Both the position numbers and the translations under genes were made by a program. Positions 35,569 to 41,439 of a stretch of 41,439 nucleotides of DNA are shown here, piece by piece. The notes below the pieces were generated by a model. The model searched no databases and was not told the origin of the DNA. It worked only from the letters and a program-made list of their open reading frames with translations. The stretch comes from Acidimicrobiia bacterium (lineage in GTDB: Bacteria > Actinomycetota > Acidimicrobiia > Spongiisociales > Spongiisociaceae). The stretch spans positions 1 through 41,439 of the forward strand of contig WTGI01000011.1 of the NCBI GenBank assembly GCA_011523635.1, read 5' to 3'. Each line of letters opens with the position of its first letter. The stretch's first letter is position 1.

Positions 35569-35650
35569 GGGTGCCAAAAAGACGAGAAGGGGTTGGCCTA
35601 CGATCCCGCGACCTGGGTTTCGTTGCCGGTATCGGGCCTGACGGACGGTG
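35569..35650. repeat. Dispersed palindromic repeat, copy C (degenerate)
   Basis: About 80 bp in the 253-bp divergent region between two amidohydrolase genes. The left end GGGTGCCAAAAAGACG and the core GGTTTCGTTGCCGGTATCGG match copies A and B, but the right terminal repeat is eroded (GGTGCTCGGG). It is non-coding. Confidence 0.6.
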
Positions 35651-35696
35651 CTCGGGTTAGGGTATCGACGTTGCCCGGAGTCCAGGGGAGGGCGCC

Positions 35697-36698
35697 ATGC
35701 AGATCGATATGCACACCCATGTGCTCGCCCTGGCGGCCGACCCCGAGTTCTCCGTGGAATACGGCCGGGAGGGGTCGCTCTGCATATACCGCAGTGCGGG
35801 CGCCGTGCCGGCGCACCGCATGCCCACGGAGGACGAGTGGGAGGAGAGTGGCTTCTCCCGCAAGGGTTGGCCGATCATCGGTGGCGCCGAATCCATGCGG
35901 GACCACCCCGGATTCGACAAGATCGTCCTGCTCTCGGTGTCGCCGCAGTGGCTCGACGGCCGGTTGATAGGAACGGTCGACCCGACGGGCATCAGCGGCG
36001 TCGAGGGTCCGCCTCACCCCGAGAAGTGCAACGACTACATAGCCGGGCTGGTGCGCCAGGACCCGGAGACCCTGGTCGGCTTCGCTTCGGTGAACCCCGC
36101 CTACCAGGGACCGGAGGCGGCGGTGGAGGAACTGACCCGGGCGGTCCACGAGCTGGGGTTGTCGGGAGTGAAGCTCTACCCGATGTACCAGCACTGGTCG
36201 CCGGACGATCGCGAGCTGGCATTTCCCGTCTACCAGTGCGCTCTCGACCTGGGGATCCCGGTCATGTTCCACCAGGCCGGATCAACGCGTATCGACGCTT
36301 CCCTCGGCCTGGGACGGCCCGCGCTCCTAGACGATGTCGGCAGGGAGTTCCGTGACCTGGTGGTGATCATCGCCCACATGGGAATCCCGTGGCAGGACGA
36401 GGCCCTCTTCCTGCTCACCAAGCATCCGAACTTCTACGGCGAGCTCTCCTACCTGATAGCGGCCCTCAGTCCGAGGGAGTTGTTCAGCTTCCTCCACAAG
36501 GCGGAGCCCTTCTTCGTTCCCCTGGAGAAGCTGTTCTTCGGTTCGGACTACCCCGGGTTCCTCTACGACCCGGTGGTTCTTCGCGACAAGCTCCTCACCC
36601 TCAACGACCATGCCGAACCGCTCGGGCTCGACCCCATACCCCGGCACAAGCTCGAGGGCATCATGGGCGACCACGCGGCCGCCGTCCTCGGCTGGTGA
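35697..36698 (+). CDS. Amidohydrolase family protein (amidohydro_2)
   Basis: 333-residue amidohydrolase_2 enzyme, longer than the two at 13288 and 19276 because of an insertion after the first metal motif. MQIDMHTHVLALAAD carries HxH. Later ligand segments are GVKLYPMYQHWSPDD, VMFHQAGST, IIAHMGIPWQDEA and LFFGSDYPGF (final Asp). AGGGGAGG lies about 5 nt before ATG 35697. It stands alone on the plus strand, between the AtzA-like gene and the convergent 36770 gene. Decarboxylase- or lactonase-type chemistry is likely. Confidence 0.86.
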   Translation: MQIDMHTHVLALAADPEFSVEYGREGSLCIYRSAGAVPAHRMPTEDEWEESGFSRKGWPIIGGAESMRDHPGFDKIVLLSVSPQWLDGRLIGTVDPTGISGVEGPPHPEKCNDYIAGLVRQDPETLVGFASVNPAYQGPEAAVEELTRAVHELGLSGVKLYPMYQHWSPDDRELAFPVYQCALDLGIPVMFHQAGSTRIDASLGLGRPALLDDVGREFRDLVVIIAHMGIPWQDEALFLLTKHPNFYGELSYLIAALSPRELFSFLHKAEPFFVPLEKLFFGSDYPGFLYDPVVLRDKLLTLNDHAEPLGLDPIPRHKLEGIMGDHAAAVLGW

Positions 36699-36749
36699 CG
36701 CAGAAGGTCCAGCCGGATGGCTATTCCTGGTCTTCGGCCGTCTACCGTC

Positions 36750-37447
36750 CACCGGCCGCTTGTTGCTGGTTATGGGGTGTGGTGGTCTAGGCGGTAGACG
36801 CGGCGGGTGTTTTCTCCGAGTATTTGGTCGATTTCGTGTTGGGGGATGCGGTAGCCCAATTGTTTGGCCCATTCGGGGAGCATGCGGAATTGGTCCACCC
36901 ATTGTTTGAGGGTGAGGGACACTTCGATTCCGGCCATGTCGGATCCGAAGAGGATGCGGTCCGCTCCGATGCGGTCTCTCATCCATACGATCTTGCGGGT
37001 TAGTTCGTCGGGGGAGATCCAGTGTTGCCATAGGCTCATGTCGAGGTGGACGTTGGTCTTGTAGATGGCTACCGATATGGCTTCGTGTGCCCAGGTCTCG
37101 TAGCGGGCGGAATGGCCCAAGATGAATCGGAGGTCGGGGAAGTCGGCGGCGGCGGAGTCGACGTATATGGGGTGCCCGTATTTTGATTTGTGCCGTCCTG
37201 CGGAGTGTCCTTGGTGGAGGAGTACGGGTAGGTCTCGTTCCAAGAGGAACCGGTAGAGGGGGTAGACGACGTCTTCGTCGTCGGGGTAGAAGCCGTTGGT
37301 GGGATATAGCTTGAGGCCGATGGCGCCCCATTGGTCTACTGCGGTGGTGAGGATTTCGAGGGCGTCGGGGCGTCGGGGGTCTACTCCGCAGAAGGTGTAG
37401 AGGCGTCCGGGGTGTCTTTTGGTGGCTTCGGCGCAGAGCCGGTTCTT
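36750..37447. repeat. 698-bp block identical to 40058-40755 (copy 1)
   Basis: Direct repeat, offset 3,308, no mismatch seen by eye. It covers the 3' two-thirds of the amidohydrolase gene and about 20 bp beyond its stop. Its codons favour A- and C-ending forms (CAA, GAA, GGA, GTA, CTA, CGA), unlike the G/C-ending codons of the same gene's 5' end and of the neighbours. Confidence 0.85.
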
Positions 37448-37735
37448 TTCCGCGATGGGGATGACGCCTTCTTCGCCCAGGCCGACGCCGTGGTCCATTG
37501 GCATCATCACCGACGCGTCGACTCCGGCCTCGTCCATACGAGCAACCGCCTTATCACCCGTGATGTCCGTGGCCTCCGCGACCCTGGCATGCAGGTAGGA
37601 GGGATCCGACTTCGGGGGCTCGTACCAGCGCACCTGCCGGGCCCACGACGCATCCATACCGGACCTCAGGTTGACAGGGTTCCAATCATCACCCCGGATG
37701 TGCATATGGCAATCCACCACGAGAGCCCCGCTCAT
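36770..37735 (-). CDS. Amidohydrolase family protein (amidohydro_2), twin of 40078-41037
   Basis: 321-residue amidohydrolase_2 protein. VVDCHMHIRGDDW gives HxH. Other family segments are GLKLYPTNGFYPDD, VLLHQGHSAG, FILGHSARYETW and ILFGSDMAGIE (final Asp). I start at ATG 37735, which overlaps the SDR stop as ATGA; ATG 37744 is a less likely alternative. From MDEAGVDAS onward the protein is identical to the 40078-41037 product; before that it is only similar. The C-terminal two-thirds uses a different codon style from the N-terminal third, so the gene looks like a mosaic. It follows the SDR in one operon. Confidence 0.87.
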   Translation of the reverse strand: MSGALVVDCHMHIRGDDWNPVNLRSGMDASWARQVRWYEPPKSDPSYLHARVAEATDITGDKAVARMDEAGVDASVMMPMDHGVGLGEEGVIPIAEKNRLCAEATKRHPGRLYTFCGVDPRRPDALEILTTAVDQWGAIGLKLYPTNGFYPDDEDVVYPLYRFLLERDLPVLLHQGHSAGRHKSKYGHPIYVDSAAADFPDLRFILGHSARYETWAHEAISVAIYKTNVHLDMSLWQHWISPDELTRKIVWMRDRIGADRILFGSDMAGIEVSLTLKQWVDQFRMLPEWAKQLGYRIPQHEIDQILGENTRRVYRLDHHTP

Positions 37736-38508
37736 GCTGTCCATCCGCCGTCGACGAGAAGGTTCTGCCCGGTCAGGTAGGAACTCATGCCGGATACCAG
37801 GAACAGCGCCGCGCCGACCATCTCCTCCGGCCGGGCGATGCGGCCCATGGGCGTCCGCTGGAGGATGGCCGACACGTTGTCCTCGACGGCGAGGTAGTCA
37901 CGGGTCATTTCGGTTCTCACCCAAGCAGGACTGATGCAGTTGAGCCGCACCTTGGGCGCCCAATGGTCGGCCAGCACGGCGCTCATGTGGATCATGGCCG
38001 CCTTGCTGGCGCTGTAGGCGACCTGGGCGCCGTCGCTCACCACGCCTGACAGCGAGGCGATGTTGACGATCGAGCCTCCATTCCCATCCAGCATGCGGCG
38101 ACCGACCTCCCTGGTCAGGAAGAAGGCGCCCCGGAGGTTCACGTCGAACAACGCATCCCATTCCGCGGGGCTGATCTCCAGCGCGGAGGAGCGGTTCGTG
38201 GCCCCGGCGGAGTTGACCAGGCTGTCCAGCCCGCCCTTCCACCGCCACGCCGCCGCTACCGCCGCCGCTGTGGCCTCCAGATCGGCGATGTCCGCAACGA
38301 GCGGGAGAAACTCGCCCCCTCCGGTGCGTATCTCGTCCCCGAGATCGTCAAGGGCGTCGGCGGAGCGGGCCAGGCCCACCACCGAGGCGCCGGCCGCGGC
38401 CAGACCGATGGCTATGGATCGCCCGATTCCCCTGCTGGCGCCGGCCACCAGCGAGGTGGTCCCCGCTTGATCGGGCCGCAGGGTCTCGAATTGCCCCCAA
38501 TCCGCCAC
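37732..38508 (-). CDS. Short-chain dehydrogenase/reductase
   Basis: 258-residue classical SDR, an NAD(P)-dependent alcohol/ketone oxidoreductase. The coenzyme motif is GASRGIG (23-29), with LVNSAG (98-102 region) and the catalytic triad Ser152, Tyr165 and Lys169 (YSASK). The C-terminal PEEMVGAALFLVSG and LLVDGGW are typical. It is coupled to the amidohydrolase at 36770 and divergent from the amidase gene, with 61 bp between the two starts that should hold both promoters. Confidence 0.92.
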   Translation of the reverse strand: MADWGQFETLRPDQAGTTSLVAGASRGIGRSIAIGLAAAGASVVGLARSADALDDLGDEIRTGGGEFLPLVADIADLEATAAAVAAAWRWKGGLDSLVNSAGATNRSSALEISPAEWDALFDVNLRGAFFLTREVGRRMLDGNGGSIVNIASLSGVVSDGAQVAYSASKAAMIHMSAVLADHWAPKVRLNCISPAWVRTEMTRDYLAVEDNVSAILQRTPMGRIARPEEMVGAALFLVSGMSSYLTGQNLLVDGGWTA

Positions 38509-38569
38509 GAGCGCCCTCCCTGACCTCCGATAAGCTGGGATCGGATCTCAACCAGCGAGGAAAACCCTA

Positions 38570-40012
38570 ATGGCCTTGTTCGACGAGTATGAAGACTACG
38601 ACGCGCTCGGCCTGGCCGCCCTCATCCGCGACCGCCGGACCACGCCCGGAGAGTTGCTCTACGCGGCGCTGGATCGGGTAGCCACCAGGAATCCCGGCGT
38701 CAACGCGGTCATACACCTCATGGAGGACTCGGCCAGGGAGACCATCTCCCGCGGACTTCCTCCCGGGCCGGTATCGGGGGTTCCCTTCATGCTCAAGGAT
38801 CTTCACGCGCTCTGCGACGGAGAACCCACCACCAACGGATCCCGCCTCTACCAGGAGAACGTCGCGGACCATGACAGCACCATCATCGCCCGGTACCGCG
38901 AGGCCGGTCTGCTCCTCTTCGCCAAGACCAACACGCCCGAGGTCGGGATCAGCGGCACCACCGAGCCTGTCCTGCACGGGCCGACCCTCAACCCGTGGGA
39001 CAGGTCCCGCAGCGCCGGAGGGTCGAGCGGCGGGGGCGCGGCGGCGGTGATCACCGGCATGGTGCCCGTCGCGCAGGCAACCGACGGGGGCGGCTCGATC
39101 CGCAGTCCGGCCGCCAACTGCGGCTTGTTCGGTCTGAAACCGACCAAGGCACGGACACCGGCCGGTCCCGACGCGGGGGAGGGATGGAGCGGTCTTGCCA
39201 CGTACCACGTCGTATCCCGGACAGTACGGGACAGTGCCGTGTTCCTCGACGTGGCGCACGGGCCGGAACCAGGCGATCCCTACACCGCGCCCGTACCCGA
39301 TGGTGACTTCCTGGCCGAGGTCGGCAGGGACCCGGGCAGGCTCCGTGTCGCTCTGTGGACCGAGGGTCTCTGCGGGGAGCTGATCGACCCGGAGTGCGTG
39401 CTGGCCGCGGAACGGGTCGCCGGCCGGCTGGCGGAGCTTGGTCACATGGTCACCCCCGCCGTACCTCCGGTCTCGGGGGACGAATGCCGCCGAGCGATAA
39501 CCACGATCCTCGTAGGGCATACCGCCAACCACGTCACGCTACGCCTGAAGGCGCTGGGCCGGGCCCTCCGTAGCGACGATCTGGAGAACATAACCCGGCT
39601 GGCCGCCGAGGAGGGGAACCGTCAGTCGGCGCGCGACTACGCCAACGCCTTGGTGATGGCCCATCGCACCGGCCGTCAGATGGCCGGCTTCTTCGACGAG
39701 TACGACGTCATCCTGAGCCCGACCCTCGCCGATCCACCCCTCCCGCTCCGCGGCCTCGACATGATGGGAGACGACCTGGACTTCTACATGGACAGGCTGT
39801 GGGGTCACATGGCCTTCACTCCGCTCTACAACCTGAGCGGATGCCCCGCCGCGAGCCTTCCGATGCACATGACCCCTGAGGGTCTCCCCGTCGGCGTCCA
39901 GATCGGCGCCGCCTTCGGCAACGAGGCTCTACTCTTCCGCCTCGCCGCCCAACTCGAAGAGGCCGACCCGTGGTGGGATCGCCGGCCCCCATCGCTCACC
40001 ACGGAGGTCTGA
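38570..40012 (+). CDS. Amidase (amidase signature family)
   Basis: 480-residue amidase-signature serine hydrolase that cleaves a carboxamide to acid plus amine or ammonia. The catalytic triad is visible: Lys76 (FMLKDL), Ser in GGSSGGGAAA (152/153) and nucleophile Ser176 (TDGGGSIRSPA). The C-terminal NLSGCPAASLP and GLPVGVQIGA motifs are standard. No signal peptide is seen. It is divergent from the SDR-amidohydrolase pair and followed by a hairpin terminator at 40023-40054. A partnership with the flanking amidohydrolases in amide breakdown is inferred. Confidence 0.93.
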   Translation: MALFDEYEDYDALGLAALIRDRRTTPGELLYAALDRVATRNPGVNAVIHLMEDSARETISRGLPPGPVSGVPFMLKDLHALCDGEPTTNGSRLYQENVADHDSTIIARYREAGLLLFAKTNTPEVGISGTTEPVLHGPTLNPWDRSRSAGGSSGGGAAAVITGMVPVAQATDGGGSIRSPAANCGLFGLKPTKARTPAGPDAGEGWSGLATYHVVSRTVRDSAVFLDVAHGPEPGDPYTAPVPDGDFLAEVGRDPGRLRVALWTEGLCGELIDPECVLAAERVAGRLAELGHMVTPAVPPVSGDECRRAITTILVGHTANHVTLRLKALGRALRSDDLENITRLAAEEGNRQSARDYANALVMAHRTGRQMAGFFDEYDVILSPTLADPPLPLRGLDMMGDDLDFYMDRLWGHMAFTPLYNLSGCPAASLPMHMTPEGLPVGVQIGAAFGNEALLFRLAAQLEEADPWWDRRPPSLTTEV

Positions 40013-40022
40013 CCCTCCGATC

Positions 40023-40054
40023 ACGGTGGCCAGTCCTCACCGGCCACCGTTTCT
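40023..40054 (+). terminator. Rho-independent-like terminator after the amidase
   Basis: ACGGTGGCC (40023-40031) and GGCCACCGT (40042-40050) form a perfect 9-bp stem with a 10-nt loop, followed by a short T-rich run (TTTCT). It begins 10 nt after the amidase stop and faces the convergent amidohydrolase end. Confidence 0.6.
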
Positions 40055-40057
40055 GGT

Positions 40058-40755
40058 CACCGGCCGCTTGTTGCTGGTTATGGGGTGTGGTGGTCTAGGC
40101 GGTAGACGCGGCGGGTGTTTTCTCCGAGTATTTGGTCGATTTCGTGTTGGGGGATGCGGTAGCCCAATTGTTTGGCCCATTCGGGGAGCATGCGGAATTG
40201 GTCCACCCATTGTTTGAGGGTGAGGGACACTTCGATTCCGGCCATGTCGGATCCGAAGAGGATGCGGTCCGCTCCGATGCGGTCTCTCATCCATACGATC
40301 TTGCGGGTTAGTTCGTCGGGGGAGATCCAGTGTTGCCATAGGCTCATGTCGAGGTGGACGTTGGTCTTGTAGATGGCTACCGATATGGCTTCGTGTGCCC
40401 AGGTCTCGTAGCGGGCGGAATGGCCCAAGATGAATCGGAGGTCGGGGAAGTCGGCGGCGGCGGAGTCGACGTATATGGGGTGCCCGTATTTTGATTTGTG
40501 CCGTCCTGCGGAGTGTCCTTGGTGGAGGAGTACGGGTAGGTCTCGTTCCAAGAGGAACCGGTAGAGGGGGTAGACGACGTCTTCGTCGTCGGGGTAGAAG
40601 CCGTTGGTGGGATATAGCTTGAGGCCGATGGCGCCCCATTGGTCTACTGCGGTGGTGAGGATTTCGAGGGCGTCGGGGCGTCGGGGGTCTACTCCGCAGA
40701 AGGTGTAGAGGCGTCCGGGGTGTCTTTTGGTGGCTTCGGCGCAGAGCCGGTTCTT
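40058..40755. repeat. 698-bp block identical to 36750-37447 (copy 2)
   Basis: Second copy of the direct repeat. Beyond 40755 the two genes remain similar with scattered, mainly synonymous changes for about 100 bp and then diverge. The left border lies just after the terminator hairpin. Confidence 0.85.
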
Positions 40756-41037
40756 CTCTGCGATGGGGATGACGCCTTCTTCGCCCAGTCCGACACCGTG
40801 GTCCATTGGCATCATCACCGACGCGTCCACCCCGGCCTCGTCCATACGAGCAACCGCCTTATCACCGTTGCCGTCGGCGGCGACGCTCCATGCCTCCGCG
40901 AAGTACTCGGGGTCGGACTTGGGCGGTTCGTACCAGCGCACCTGCCTCGCCCAGGACTCGGCCATGCCCGAGGACACGTTCATCGGGTTCCAATCGGGTT
41001 CCATGATGTGCATATGGCAATCCACCACCAAGGGCAT
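40078..41037 (-). CDS. Amidohydrolase family protein (amidohydro_2), twin of 36770-37735
   Basis: 319-residue amidohydrolase_2 protein. The N-terminus MPLVVDCHMHIMEPDW carries HxH; the rest is shared with the twin (VLLHQGHSAG, ILFGSDMAGIE). AGGAGAGGAG lies 5 nt before ATG 41037, which starts 2 nt after the upstream amidohydrolase stop, so the two are coupled. The N-terminal third differs from the twin (EYFAEAWSVAADGN against SYLHARVAEATDIT), while the remainder is identical. The same mosaic codon pattern is seen. Confidence 0.87.
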   Translation of the reverse strand: MPLVVDCHMHIMEPDWNPMNVSSGMAESWARQVRWYEPPKSDPEYFAEAWSVAADGNGDKAVARMDEAGVDASVMMPMDHGVGLGEEGVIPIAEKNRLCAEATKRHPGRLYTFCGVDPRRPDALEILTTAVDQWGAIGLKLYPTNGFYPDDEDVVYPLYRFLLERDLPVLLHQGHSAGRHKSKYGHPIYVDSAAADFPDLRFILGHSARYETWAHEAISVAIYKTNVHLDMSLWQHWISPDELTRKIVWMRDRIGADRILFGSDMAGIEVSLTLKQWVDQFRMLPEWAKQLGYRIPQHEIDQILGENTRRVYRLDHHTP

Positions 41038-41039
41038 GG

Positions 41040-41439
41040 TCACTCCTCTCCTGAACCGCTCCCCGTCAGGGGCGGATGCTTGGCGTTGTAAACGGCCGCC
41101 GGCTCCAGCGGTGTCCGGGCCCACGGGCGGTAGAAGTCGAGGACGTAGGGGTCCACCTCCCATCCCAGGCGTACCGACTCGGGGTCGGGGTCGCTTCCCA
41201 TGATGCGCGCAGCCGCTTCGGTGACGTAGTCCCGCACCTGGCTGTGCGGGATGCGGGTGAACTCGCCGTCGTCGAACACGATCTCTCCGGCGACCATGAC
41301 CGAGGCCACGTCGGCGGAGGAGGCTCGGTCGAGGATCACGTCCAGGGGCGGGGTGGACGCGTAGCGTTCCTCCGGCCAGAACAGGCGGTCGCGACTCAGT
41401 ACGGCCAAGTCGGCTTCCTTGCCCACGCCGAGCGAGCCG
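41040..41439 (-). CDS. Amidohydrolase, AtzA/TrzA-like, C-terminal part (5' end outside window)
   Basis: The last 132 or so residues of an amidohydrolase running off the right edge. GSLGVGKEADLAVLSRDRLF is the return to the beta-sandwich after the barrel, followed by PLDVILDRA, VMVAGEIVFDDGE and LDFYRPWARTP. It is collinear with the C-terminus of the intact 33845-35443 protein (SLAVGKDADLLILDRKRVF, FDFYRPWAEEP). No catalytic residues fall within the visible part. It pairs with the amidohydrolase_2 gene 2 nt downstream. Confidence 0.88.
   Translation of the reverse strand, partial: GSLGVGKEADLAVLSRDRLFWPEERYASTPPLDVILDRASSADVASVMVAGEIVFDDGEFTRIPHSQVRDYVTEAAARIMGSDPDPESVRLGWEVDPYVLDFYRPWARTPLEPAAVYNAKHPPLTGSGSGEE

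Noticed and set aside
36699-36769. Terminator between the convergent amidohydrolase genes
   Set aside because: Short CGGCCG palindromes are present but there is no stable stem followed by a T-run.
36327-37331. Arg/Pro/His-rich frame on the minus strand in the repeated block
   Set aside because: It is an alternative frame of the amidohydrolase, produced by that block's codon bias.

Overview
The window is high-GC DNA with dense, mostly ATGA-coupled operons. It carries an F420-type luciferase-like oxidoreductase and a solute-binding lipoprotein with the Thr/Ala/Pro-rich linker (TTAAPTT repeats) common in Acidimicrobiia-like actinobacteria. I read it as part of a catabolic island from an (uncultured) actinobacterium, probably Acidimicrobiia. 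The lineage is inference. No rRNA, tRNA, CRISPR array or intact transposase was found.

Layout. (1) 1-2155: a molybdopterin-binding xanthine/aldehyde-oxidase-type large subunit running off the left edge; divergent to it, a decayed amidohydrolase N-terminus and about 430 bp of non-coding sequence with a palindromic repeat. (2) 2966-5037: Gfo/Idh/MocA oxidoreductase and a DapA-family lyase. (3) 10056 down to 5034: a PotDBCA-type ABC importer operon ending in an acetamidase/formamidase, divergent from an IclR regulator (10247-11029). (4) 17246 down to 11002: an operon of a U32-like TIM-barrel protein, creatininase, M20 hydrolase, amidohydrolase and two enolase-superfamily enzymes; divergent from it (17406-20166) a second Gfo/Idh/MocA enzyme, a metallo-beta-lactamase-like protein and an amidohydrolase. 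(5) 28584 down to 20185: two zinc alcohol dehydrogenases with a chimeric broken third copy between them, a phosphotriesterase-family protein, a dimethylformamidase-like protein and an alkaline-phosphatase-superfamily phosphodiesterase. (6) 28670-29566: LLM oxidoreductase. (7) 35443 down to 29512: AtzA/TrzA-like amidohydrolase, TenA-like protein, HyuA and HyuB. (8) 35697-41439: three more amidohydrolases, an SDR, an amidase and the C-terminal end of another AtzA-like amidohydrolase.

How the parts may fit. Nearly every enzyme opens, epimerises or oxidises an amide, lactam, cyclic imide or small polar molecule, and the importer is of the cationic/polar solute class. The clearest regulatory signal is a promoter-operator module (GTTGCG-N5-CGCAAC-GG-NN-TTGCG just downstream of a TTGAC- / -10 pair) found only twice: before the importer operon beside iclR, and before the six-gene catabolic operon at 17246. 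This joins uptake and catabolism into one proposed IclR regulon of roughly 15 kb.

The window also records recent rearrangement: a 1,075-bp tandem duplication in the alcohol dehydrogenases, a 698-bp identical block with unusual codon choice shared by two amidohydrolases, and a three-copy dispersed palindromic repeat, one copy of which supplies a stop codon.
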